A program made the position numbers and the translations under genes. Of a stretch of 8,681 nucleotides of DNA, positions 1 through 6,368 are shown in pieces. Source of the stretch: an uncultured Oscillospiraceae bacterium (lineage in GTDB: Bacteria > Bacillota > Clostridia > Oscillospirales > Oscillospiraceae). How positions within the stretch are numbered: position 1 is the first letter of the stretch; every line of letters begins with the position of its first letter. Where the stretch lies: the NCBI GenBank assembly GCA_934636305.1, contig CAKUAM010000085.1:1-8681 (forward strand), read 5' to 3'. The notes beneath the pieces were generated by a model that saw nothing but the letters and a program-made list of their open reading frames with translations, ran no database searches and was not told the DNA's origin.

Positions 1-307
1 GCGCCATCTGGAATTCGCGTTCAAAATCAGAAACGGCCCGCAGGCCCTTGATGATAATGGAGCTGCCCTGTTCGCGTGCAAAGTCGGCCAACAGCTTGTC
101 GGACTGCATGACCTCGACATTGCGGATGCCGGCGGTGACGCGGCGGATCATCTCCACACGCTCTGCCGGGGTAAACATCGGGCTTTTCTCACAATTGTGC
201 ATCACGCAGACAATCAGCCGGTCAAAGCTTTTGGCCGCGCGCGTGATGATATTCAGATGACCGTTCGTGACAGGATCAAAGCTGCCCGGATAAATGGCTG
301 TTCTCAT
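1..307 (-). CDS. coaD: Phosphopantetheine adenylyltransferase (CoaD), 3' end cut by the window
   Basis: CoaD transfers an adenylyl group from ATP to 4'-phosphopantetheine to make dephospho-CoA, the penultimate step of cytosolic coenzyme A synthesis. The 102 visible residues begin MRTAIYPGSFDPVTNGH, which carries the nucleotidyltransferase (T/H)xGH motif as TNGH at residues 14-17. KGLRAVSDFEREFQMA at about 87-102 is the conserved CoaD substrate-binding stretch. The family is usually about 160 residues, so roughly the last third lies beyond base 1. The ATG at 305-307 is preceded by a strong GGAGG five bases upstream, within the 16-nt gap after rsmD. The gene is likely co-transcribed with rsmD, a common pairing in bacteria, and can also be served by the consensus promoter inside rsmD (436-463). 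Identity is secure. Confidence 0.97.
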   Translation of the reverse strand, partial: MRTAIYPGSFDPVTNGHLNIITRAAKSFDRLIVCVMHNCEKSPMFTPAERVEMIRRVTAGIRNVEVMQSDKLLADFAREQGSSIIIKGLRAVSDFEREFQMA

Positions 308-323
308 ACTATCCTCCGACCGG

Positions 324-866
324 TCATGCTTTTCGGAAAATTGTCACTGCCGCCTTGCCGTAACGGTATTCGCGGTAGCAGACAAGACCGGGAAACTCGC
401 CTGAAAGCTCTTTGCTGCAAGGTCTTTCACATACTATTATACCACTATTCGTCAAAATGTCAATTTCTGATACGATTTTTAGGGCAGACTCCAGAAAAAT
501 TTCCGCATAAGGGGGGTCCAGCAGAATCAGATCGAACTGCTGGCGGCAGGTTTTCAGGTAGGAACTGTAATCTGCCTGCAGAACAGTTGCACGATCTTCC
601 AGTCTTGTCTTTTTCAGGTTTTCGCGCACAATGGCGCATGGCTCCTTCCCGCGGTCAATGAACGTGCAGTGCGCTGCGCCGCGGCTGAGCGCCTCAATGC
701 CCAGCTGGCCGGAGCCCGCAAAGAGATCCAGCACGCGACGCCCCTCCACCTCAAACTGGATGGCGGAGAAAATCCCCTCCTTGACCTGATCCATCGTCGG
801 GCGGGTATCCATGCCCTTGGGTGCCTTCAGCTGGACGCCGCGGGCGGTTCCTGTGATGACGCGCAT
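324..866 (-). CDS. rsmD: 16S rRNA (guanine(966)-N(2))-methyltransferase RsmD
   Basis: RsmD methylates N2 of G966 (E. coli numbering) in 16S rRNA of the assembling 30S subunit, using S-adenosylmethionine. The 180-residue protein has the family's usual length. It opens MRVITGTARG, followed by TRPT at 21-24. The SAM-binding motif I is LDLFAGSGQLGIEALSRGA at 46-64, and the N2-methyltransferase catalytic motif is LLDPPYA with DPPY at 117-120. The ATG at 864-866 has AAGGAG ten bases upstream. The start lies 40 nt inside uvrC in another frame, which suggests translational coupling. Bases about 425-480, encoding residues 129-147, are strikingly A/T-rich, use codons such as ATA ATA GTA AGT, and contain a consensus promoter for coaD. 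Identity is secure. Confidence 0.96.
   Translation of the reverse strand: MRVITGTARGVQLKAPKGMDTRPTMDQVKEGIFSAIQFEVEGRRVLDLFAGSGQLGIEALSRGAAHCTFIDRGKEPCAIVRENLKKTRLEDRATVLQADYSSYLKTCRQQFDLILLDPPYAEIFLESALKIVSEIDILTNSGIIVCERPCSKELSGEFPGLVCYREYRYGKAAVTIFRKA
436..463 (-). promoter_or_regulatory. Consensus sigma-A promoter inside rsmD, directed at coaD
   Basis: Read on the minus strand, a perfect -35 TTGACA (458-463) is followed by a 16-bp spacer and a perfect -10 TATAAT (436-441). The -10 is preceded by TGG, giving an extended -10. The predicted transcription start is near base 429, leaving a leader of about 120 nt before the coaD ATG. The promoter sits in an A/T-rich patch of otherwise GC-rich coding DNA. 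Activity is inferred from the match to consensus. Confidence 0.75.
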
Positions 867-2695
867 GTGGGAGTCTCTCCTTCCTGTGTATGAAAATACC
901 GATAGACAGCCTCGGCGGCCTGCGTGGGCAGAACCTCCTCCAGTTCCGGCATGCCGGCCTCGGCAATGGCCCGGATGGAGCGGAATTTTTTGAGCAGCAC
1001 CTGCCGCCGTTTTTCCCCGATGCCAGGAATTTTTTCCAGCTGTGAGCCGCGGATATGCTGCGCGCGCAGCGTCCGCTGATAGGTAATGGCGAAGCGGTGC
1101 GTCTCCTCCTGAATGGTGCCGATGAGCGCAAACACGGACGGCACCGCGCTGATGGCAATCTCATCGCCCGCCGCCGTGACAAGCGCGCGCGTGCGGTGGC
1201 GGTTATCCTTGACCATGCCATAGGTCGGAATCTGCAGGCCAAGCGTCTGCAGCACGTCCTCTGCAACCCTCGCATGCTCCACGCCTCCGTCAATCAGCAG
1301 TACATCCGGCCGCTCGGCAAAGCCCGCGTCGCCCTGCACAAGATGCGTCAGCCGCCGCAGCAGCACCTGGTGCATGGAGGCATAGTCGTCCTGATCCGTC
1401 AGTCCCTCGACCTTAAAGCGCTTATAGGCCGACTTGAGCGGCTTTCCATCCTGAAATACAACCATGGACGCAACAATATCGGTGCCCGCCAGGTTGGAAA
1501 TATCGTAGGACTCCATCCGGTGCGGCAGCTCCGGCAGATGGAGCATATCCGCAAGCACGCCAAGTGTGCCTGTGCGCCGCTCGGCCTTGGTCGTGATGCG
1601 CTCGGCCTCCTCACGGGCATTTTTCTGCGCCAGCTCCACCAGGCGCACGCTGTCGCCGCGCTGCGGTACGCGGAAAATCACCTTTTTCCCGAGCTGCTGC
1701 TGCAAAAGCTCCGCAAAAAGCGCACTGTCGTCCATCTCAAACGGCAGCAGCACAATTTTTGGCGCCGCGCCGCGCGCCAGATAAAACTGCTTGACCAGTG
1801 TGGACACGGCCTCCTGCGCGTCGTCTGCGCCCGGCAGGATCTCATACTCCTTGTCCAGAAGGCTCCCGTTTACATAATGCAAGACTGCAAAGCACGCCCG
1901 CGCTTCATTCTGATAATAGCCGATCACATCGGTATTGGCCATGGTTCCGGCCGTCACAAGCTGCTTCTGCCCCAGCGATTCCACGGCGCGCAGCTGGTCA
2001 CGCAGGGATGCCGCCAGCTCAAACTGCAGCTTGTCTGCAGCAGCCTCCATCTGCGTGCGCAGCCCGTCCGCCACCTGCTTATAGTTGCCCTGCAGCATCA
2101 GAACGGCCTGCTCCATCCGCGCATGATAGTCCTTCGGACTGCGCGAGAGCTGGCACCAGCCGTCGCAGTTGTTCATATGGTAATTGAGGCATGGCCGCTC
2201 CTTGCCCAGATCCCGCGGAAACTGCTTGGAGCAGCCTGGCAGCTTCAGCGTCAGCCGCAGCGTATCGATCACATGCTGCGTCACAAATCTGCCGCCAAAC
2301 GGGCCAAAATAGCTTGCGCCGTCACCGGTGACGCGGCTGACCATCTCAATTGCCGGATATTCCTCCCGCAGATCCACCCGCAGATAGGGATATCCTTTGT
2401 CATCCTTCAGAAGAATGTTGTATTTGGGCATGTGGCGCTTGATGAGCGAACACTCCAGCACCAGCGCCTCAAACTCGGACCGCGCGACAATCGTATCAAA
2501 ATGATCAATCTGGGAGACCATTCTGCGTGTTTTCGGCGTATGCGACGCCGTATCCTGAAAATACTGGCTGACGCGGTTTTTCAGTTTTTTTGCCTTGCCG
2601 ACATAAATGACGGTCCCGGCCTTGTCCTGCATGATATAGACGCCTGGCTCATACGGCAGCGAGAGCGCCTTGTCCTTCAGTTCCTCAAATGTCAT
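827..2695 (-). CDS. uvrC: UvrABC excinuclease subunit C
   Basis: UvrC makes the 3' and then the 5' incision around a lesion handed over by UvrA/UvrB in nucleotide excision repair. The 622-residue protein has all the domains. The GIY-YIG nuclease is at about 14-90 (GVY at 18-20, YVGKAKKLKNRV at 31-42). Four cysteines at 155, 169, 177 and 181 match the family's iron-sulfur ligand pattern. The UVR (UvrB-binding) motif is at about 205-240. The RNase H-like nuclease at about 390-540 has catalytic candidates D398 (ESYDIS), D437, D469 (LIDGG) and H533. The helix-hairpin-helix region is at about 550-600 (IPGIGEKRRQVLLKKF). I chose the ATG at 2693-2695. A TTG five codons earlier lies in the terminator's U-tract and has no ribosome-binding site. 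The SD before the ATG is weak (GGGCGGG). The last 13 codons overlap rsmD and form a non-conserved tail. No promoter of its own is visible. Confidence 0.97.
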   Translation of the reverse strand: MTFEELKDKALSLPYEPGVYIMQDKAGTVIYVGKAKKLKNRVSQYFQDTASHTPKTRRMVSQIDHFDTIVARSEFEALVLECSLIKRHMPKYNILLKDDKGYPYLRVDLREEYPAIEMVSRVTGDGASYFGPFGGRFVTQHVIDTLRLTLKLPGCSKQFPRDLGKERPCLNYHMNNCDGWCQLSRSPKDYHARMEQAVLMLQGNYKQVADGLRTQMEAAADKLQFELAASLRDQLRAVESLGQKQLVTAGTMANTDVIGYYQNEARACFAVLHYVNGSLLDKEYEILPGADDAQEAVSTLVKQFYLARGAAPKIVLLPFEMDDSALFAELLQQQLGKKVIFRVPQRGDSVRLVELAQKNAREEAERITTKAERRTGTLGVLADMLHLPELPHRMESYDISNLAGTDIVASMVVFQDGKPLKSAYKRFKVEGLTDQDDYASMHQVLLRRLTHLVQGDAGFAERPDVLLIDGGVEHARVAEDVLQTLGLQIPTYGMVKDNRHRTRALVTAAGDEIAISAVPSVFALIGTIQEETHRFAITYQRTLRAQHIRGSQLEKIPGIGEKRRQVLLKKFRSIRAIAEAGMPELEEVLPTQAAEAVYRYFHTQEGETPTCASSQEPPAASS

Positions 2696-2708
2696 CGTTC
2701 CCGCCCAC

Positions 2709-2739
2709 AAAAAAGAGCGCTGCGCAAGCGGCAGCGCTC
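2709..2739 (-). terminator. Rho-independent terminator after the HPr-like gene, abutting uvrC
   Basis: On the minus strand GAGCGCTGC (2731-2739) pairs perfectly with GCAGCGCTC (2715-2723), a 9-bp GC-rich stem with a 7-nt loop. Six consecutive U residues follow (2709-2714), the classic intrinsic terminator layout. It lies about 90 nt after the HPr-like stop codon and ends 13 nt before the uvrC ATG. It may act as a full terminator or as an attenuator for uvrC-rsmD-coaD. Confidence 0.88.
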
Positions 2740-2765
2740 AGACATTCCTGACTTCTGAACCGGAA

Positions 2766-2791
2766 CCGGAAGGGAGCGTACTCCCCTCCGA
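2766..2791 (-). other. RNA hairpin in the 3' region of the HPr-like transcript
   Basis: On the minus strand GGAGGGGAG (2781-2789) pairs with CTCCCTTCC (2768-2776) around a TACG tetraloop. The stem is 9 bp with one G-U pair, extendable by a C-G (2790/2767) and a further U-G. The non-Watson-Crick positions are G-U on the minus-strand RNA but A-C on the plus strand, so the structure fits minus-strand RNA. No U-run follows, so it is not itself a terminator. It may stabilise the mRNA 3' end or be part of a leader for uvrC. Confidence 0.55.
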
Positions 2792-2830
2792 AGCTTCCGA
2801 TCGGTCTATGCCGCCGCAGCGGCGCAGAGC

Positions 2831-3091
2831 TCAAAAGACCTCTTTCACGAGCATATCCGTCAGTGCCTTTACGGCTTCTTCCTCGTCCGGACCTTCGGCA
2901 ATGATGCTGACGCGGGTGCCTTTGGTGATGCCCATGGACAGAACGCCCAGCAGGCTCTTTGCGTTGATTTTGCGATCCTCAACCTCAACCCAGATGCTGG
3001 ACTTGAACTCGTTGGCCTTCTGGATGAAATAGGTGGCCTGGCGGTTGTAAAGGCCGGATTCGCATTTCACGATGGATTGCTGCATGTACAT
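2831..3091 (-). CDS. HPr-family protein lacking the phosphocarrier histidine (Crh-like)
   Basis: This 86-residue protein has the full HPr fold signature. The region around the active site reads CESGLYNRQATYFIQKA (10-26), and the regulatory region is INAKSLLGVLSMGI (42-55). In PTS HPr the phosphocarrier site is GLHARPA with His15. Here position 15 is Tyr, 16 is Asn and 18 is Gln, while Arg17 is kept, so it should not relay phosphate from Enzyme I to sugar permeases. Ser46, the target of HPr kinase in Gram-positive bacteria, is exactly in place. This resembles the logic of Bacillus Crh (Gln15, Ser46), a CcpA co-regulator, although function here is inference. The ATG at 3089-3091 has AAGGAG (3100-3105) eight bases upstream. 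An upstream in-frame GTG (3098-3100) overlaps that SD and is unlikely. The gene has its own promoter and terminator, so it is probably mainly monocistronic. Confidence 0.9.
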   Translation of the reverse strand: MYMQQSIVKCESGLYNRQATYFIQKANEFKSSIWVEVEDRKINAKSLLGVLSMGITKGTRVSIIAEGPDEEEAVKALTDMLVKEVF

Positions 3092-3099
3092 AGACGACA

Positions 3100-3105
3100 C
3101 TCCTT
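3100..3105 (-). promoter_or_regulatory. Ribosome-binding site deciding the start of the HPr-like gene
   Basis: AAGGAG on the minus strand lies 8 nt before the ATG at 3089-3091. It overlaps the alternative GTG start at 3098-3100. This places the N-terminus at MYMQQ and puts the key residues exactly at HPr positions 15 and 46. Confidence 0.8.
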
Positions 3106-3126
3106 ATATATCATGCTGGGTAATAC

Positions 3127-3145
3127 ATACACCCATTGGGTGTAT
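3127..3145. promoter_or_regulatory. Perfect 19-bp palindrome in the leader of the HPr-like gene (candidate operator)
   Basis: ATACACCCA-T-TGGGTGTAT is a perfect 9+1+9 inverted repeat. It lies about 10 to 30 nt downstream of the predicted transcription start, where a bound repressor would block RNA polymerase. As RNA it could fold into an 8-bp stem with a 3-nt loop. No U-run follows, so it is not a terminator. I do not recognise the cognate regulator, and it does not resemble a cre site. Confidence 0.6.
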
Positions 3146-3161
3146 CCGATTTGACGTTCTA

Positions 3162-3189
3162 ATTTTAGCAAATTTCCTTGAAAAGTCAA
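3162..3189 (-). promoter_or_regulatory. Sigma-A promoter of the HPr-like gene
   Basis: On the minus strand TTGACT (3184-3189) is followed by a 16-bp spacer and TAAAAT (3162-3167). TGC before the -10 makes an extended -10. The surroundings are A/T-rich, unlike the flanking genes. Transcription would start near base 3155, giving a leader of about 64 nt that contains the palindrome at 3127-3145. Confidence 0.8.
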
Positions 3190-3233
3190 TCATTATTTCA
3201 CGGTGCATCCAATTGCCTACCGATTCGCTATTC

Positions 3234-5618
3234 TCATTTGAACTCAACAATGGTTACGCCGGATTCGCCCTCGCCGTAAACGCCGAGGCGGAACGACTTG
3301 ACGTATTTGCAGCGGCGAAGCTCGTCGTGCACAGCCGCGCGCAGCACACCCGTTCCCTTACCGTGGATGATGCGGGCTGTCGGAAGGTTGCCCATATATG
3401 CGCTGTCCAGGAAGTTATCAAGCACCGGCAGCGCCTCGTCGACCGCCATGCCGCGGATATCAAGCTCCGGCTGTGCGGCTGCCTTGAGCTCGCGTACCTT
3501 GCCGGCAATCACCTTTTTGGCCGCATTCTGCGTCTCATTTTCCAGCAGATACACCTCGTCCGGCTTGGCTGTCACCTGCATGATGCCGGCGCGCAGCTGA
3601 TAGCTGCCGTCCTTGTTGATGGCAAGCACCGTCGCCTTTGTGCCAAGCTTCAGAAGCTCAACCGTATCGCCCACGCGGATCGCGCGGGTGGCCTCCGGGC
3701 GCGCCTTCTCCTGCTTCTGCGGCTGCAGCCGCTGCTCCGCTGCGTTCAGATTCCGGCGCAGCTCCGCCTGCCTCTCATTGGAGCCCGGCACGAACGCGCC
3801 GCTCTGCGCCTGCTTGCGCAGCTGCTTGAGCTCCTCATAGACCTCGTTGGCCGCACGGCGGGCATCATCGATGATGTACTGCGCCTCGCGCCGCGCCTGC
3901 TGCGCCGCACGCTCTTTTTCCTGCTTGATCTGCGCGTAATACTCGTCAGATTTTTCCTTCTGCCGCTCCGTCTCCCGGCGCAGACGCTCCGCTTCCTCCT
4001 TGGCCTTCTCCATCTCCTGCCGCTGCTCGTCAAGCTGCGTCAGGACATCCTCAAAGTTCACATCGTTCTGGCTGACAAGACTCCGTGCCTGCTCCAGAAT
4101 CGCGTCGTCCAGCCCAAGCCTCTTGGAAATGGCAAACGCATTGGACTTTCCGGGCACGCCGATGAGCAGACGATAGGTCGGCTGCAGCGTCTCCACGTTA
4201 AACTCGCACGAGGCGTTCATGACGCCCGGCGTGCGCATGGCGTAGAGCTTGAGCTCGGCGTAATGCGTCGTTGCAGCAACGCCCGCGCCGCATTTTCGGC
4301 AGAATTCAATGATTGCGATGGCCAGCGCCGCGCCCTCGGCGGGGTCGGTACCGGCGCAAAGCTCATCAAAGAGCACCAGACTGTCCCGGTCGCAGACCTT
4401 CAGAATCTCCACAATATTCTTTGTATGCGAGGAGAACGTGGACAGTGACTGCTCAATCGACTGCTCATCGCCAATATCAGCAAACACGTTCGTATAGACA
4501 TTCACTGCGCTGCCGTCATCAGCCGGGATATGCAGGCCGCACTCGGCCATGAGCGTGAGAAGCCCGATGGTCTTGAGCGTGACGGTTTTACCGCCGGTGT
4601 TGGGACCAGTGATGATGAGCGTATCAAAATCGCTGCCCAGACGCACAGAAATTGGCACAACCGTCTTGCCCGTAATGAGCGGATGGCGCGCGCGGACAAG
4701 ATTCACCTGTCCGTCCGTCCGGACCTCCGGGCGGATGGCATGCATGGCAAACGACAGTCTGGCCCGCGCAAAAATACACTCAAGCTGCAGAAGCACATCA
4801 TAATCGAGCTTGATCTGCTCGCGGTGATCGGCTGCCTCGGCAGAGAGCTCGGCAAGGATGCGCTCAATTTCCTTGCGTTCATCCATAAGCAGCTCCCGCA
4901 GCTCATTGTTGCCGTTGACCGCGGACATAGGCTCAATGAAATACGTGCTGCCGGAGGCGGACACGTCATGCACCAGACCCGGCAGCTGCCCCTTGCACTC
5001 GGCCTTGACCGGCACAACAAAGCGGTCAGAGCGGATTGTCACAATCGGCTCCTGCAGGATCTTCGCGTAGGACGGCGAGGTGATGATCTTTTGCAGCGAT
5101 TCGCGGATCTTTGCGCTCTGCTGGCGGATTTTGCGCCGGATGGAGGCAAGCTCGGAGCTTGCTGCGTCGGCAATCTCATCCTTGGATAAAATGGAGCTGA
5201 AAATGCGCTCCTCAAAATATTTATTGGCCGTCAGCTGCTGGAAATACACATCCAGCACCGAGGCGGTCTGCTCGCTTCTGCCCTCGCCCTCCGAATATGC
5301 CTTTGTCTGGCGGGCAGATTTCAGGACAGTGGCAATCCGCAGCAGCTCCTCCGGGCTGAGGCAGCCGCCGCGGTACGCACGGTCGAGCGACGCGCCGACA
5401 TCATGCAGCCCGCCAAATGACGGTGAGCCCTTGACCGTAATGCAGGCGCAGGCTGCGGAGGTCTCCTCCAGAAGGTGGCGGATCTCGTCCGCGTCGCTGC
5501 CGGGCCGGATTGCCAGACAGCGGTCCTTGGCCGCCTGGCTGGAGGCCTGCGCCGCCAGCAACTCCAGCACCTTGTCAAGCTCCAGCTTGACAAGGGATTT
5601 TTCATACTGTTCGTTCAT
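3234..5618 (-). CDS. mutS2: MutS2 family ATPase with C-terminal Smr domain
   Basis: MutS2 lacks the mismatch-recognition domain of MutS. Family members have been linked to suppression of recombination and, in Bacillus, to sensing and splitting collided ribosomes; which role applies here is not visible. The 794-residue protein is of typical length. The N-terminal core and clamp region spans about 1-300. The ABC-type ATPase has Walker A GPNTGGKT at 338-345, a signature region STFSSHTKN at 393-401 and Walker B LVLFDEL at 414-420. A long charged coiled coil runs at about 515-605. A KOW-like segment is at about 645-693. The Smr nuclease domain at about 717-794 has LDIRG (719-723) and HGKGTG (752-757). 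The ATG at 5616-5618 lies 9 nt after recO. The weak SD (AGGA) overlaps the recO stop, consistent with coupling. No terminator follows the gene. Confidence 0.96.
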   Translation of the reverse strand: MNEQYEKSLVKLELDKVLELLAAQASSQAAKDRCLAIRPGSDADEIRHLLEETSAACACITVKGSPSFGGLHDVGASLDRAYRGGCLSPEELLRIATVLKSARQTKAYSEGEGRSEQTASVLDVYFQQLTANKYFEERIFSSILSKDEIADAASSELASIRRKIRQQSAKIRESLQKIITSPSYAKILQEPIVTIRSDRFVVPVKAECKGQLPGLVHDVSASGSTYFIEPMSAVNGNNELRELLMDERKEIERILAELSAEAADHREQIKLDYDVLLQLECIFARARLSFAMHAIRPEVRTDGQVNLVRARHPLITGKTVVPISVRLGSDFDTLIITGPNTGGKTVTLKTIGLLTLMAECGLHIPADDGSAVNVYTNVFADIGDEQSIEQSLSTFSSHTKNIVEILKVCDRDSLVLFDELCAGTDPAEGAALAIAIIEFCRKCGAGVAATTHYAELKLYAMRTPGVMNASCEFNVETLQPTYRLLIGVPGKSNAFAISKRLGLDDAILEQARSLVSQNDVNFEDVLTQLDEQRQEMEKAKEEAERLRRETERQKEKSDEYYAQIKQEKERAAQQARREAQYIIDDARRAANEVYEELKQLRKQAQSGAFVPGSNERQAELRRNLNAAEQRLQPQKQEKARPEATRAIRVGDTVELLKLGTKATVLAINKDGSYQLRAGIMQVTAKPDEVYLLENETQNAAKKVIAGKVRELKAAAQPELDIRGMAVDEALPVLDNFLDSAYMGNLPTARIIHGKGTGVLRAAVHDELRRCKYVKSFRLGVYGEGESGVTIVEFK

Positions 5619-5627
5619 AAGTAATTC

Positions 5628-6368
5628 CTATTCGATGCACAATGATTTATAGAAGTCCAATGTGTAAAAGCTGCGCTCCAGCTGCGTCAGCAGATAGCTT
5701 TCTGCCGCGTCGCACAGCTCCTTTTCCGCCGCGCCTGTCAGCGAAAACGAAAACAGCCGCTTCTCCGGGCAGCGGAGAATATACCGCATGGCCGCAAGCG
5801 ATGCCTCGCTCAGCGGCATGCGCACGCCGTCGCCCGCACGGCACCCGGCGCACAGGAGCGTCCCATCGGCAATGGAGAATCGGTCCGGCTGCGGGCTGCC
5901 GCACACGCAGCAGCCGCTCAGCTCCGGCTCATAGCCGGCGATAGCGGCCAGCCGCAGCTCCGTCGCAGCCTTGACTAGGCGCGGCGGCTTTCTGAGCTTG
6001 GCGAGCGCATAGAGTGCATTGAGAATCAAAGACAGCAGCTCCGGGCTTGCCGCATCCTCCTGTGACAGCACCTCGGCCAGCTGCGCAAAATAGCTGCCCA
6101 GCGCCAGCAGCACAAGATCGCTGCGAAGCTCCTGAAACATCTCGACGGCCGTGGCCTCTGTGATAGACTGAAAGCCATGCGCCTCACTGATGGTAAACTC
6201 CGCATACGTCAGCAGCTGACACGCGCCCTTGAGCTTGCTCCGGTTCGAGCGGACGCCGCGCGCCTTGATGCTCAGAAGGCCGTTCTGCGCCGTAAGCACC
6301 GTCAGAATGCGGTCTGTCTCCTTATATTCGGTTGTCCGAAGGACGAGCCCCCGCGTCGTCAGATACAT
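5628..6368 (-). CDS. recO: DNA repair protein RecO
   Basis: RecO works with RecR and RecF to load RecA onto SSB-coated single-stranded DNA. The 246-residue protein starts MYLTTRGLVLRTTEYKETDR, the beginning of the family's N-terminal OB fold. A helical C-terminal domain follows, containing a C4 zinc-finger-like motif: CCVCG at 153-157 and CAGC at 173-176. The ATG at 6366-6368 is preceded by AAGGA eight bases upstream. The frame stays open 28 codons further upstream, but that extension is low-complexity, unlike RecO, and lies inside yqzL. The first 47 nt overlap yqzL in another frame. The pairing with era upstream is typical of Firmicutes; mutS2 directly downstream completes a recombination/repair-flavoured tail of the operon. 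Confidence 0.95.
   Translation of the reverse strand: MYLTTRGLVLRTTEYKETDRILTVLTAQNGLLSIKARGVRSNRSKLKGACQLLTYAEFTISEAHGFQSITEATAVEMFQELRSDLVLLALGSYFAQLAEVLSQEDAASPELLSLILNALYALAKLRKPPRLVKAATELRLAAIAGYEPELSGCCVCGSPQPDRFSIADGTLLCAGCRAGDGVRMPLSEASLAAMRYILRCPEKRLFSFSLTGAAEKELCDAAESYLLTQLERSFYTLDFYKSLCIE

Noticed and set aside
751..1293. 180-codon open frame on the minus strand in a second frame of uvrC/rsmD
   Set aside because: It is an Arg/Ser/Pro-rich frame-shifted shadow across the 3' end of uvrC and the 5' end of rsmD.
2696..2710. TTG start for uvrC five codons upstream
   Set aside because: The TTG lies within the terminator U-tract and has no SD; UvrC homology begins after the ATG at 2693-2695.
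1055..2758. 567-codon open frame on the plus strand
   Set aside because: It is antisense to uvrC, whose catalytic motifs are intact. The product is a low-quality Arg/His/Leu-rich sequence with no family, as expected opposite GC-rich codons.
3151..3175. Plus-strand TTGACG near the HPr-like promoter as a divergent promoter
   Set aside because: No -10 hexamer lies at the right distance and there is no plus-strand gene for it to serve.
3072..4448. 458-codon open frame on the plus strand
   Set aside because: It is antisense to mutS2 and the HPr-like promoter region. The Leu/Arg-rich translation mirrors the mutS2 coiled coil and has no start signal or motif.
5635..5670. TATAAA on the minus strand near the end of recO as a mutS2 promoter
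   Set aside because: There is no acceptable -35 hexamer at 16-18 bp, and mutS2 is tightly spaced behind recO.
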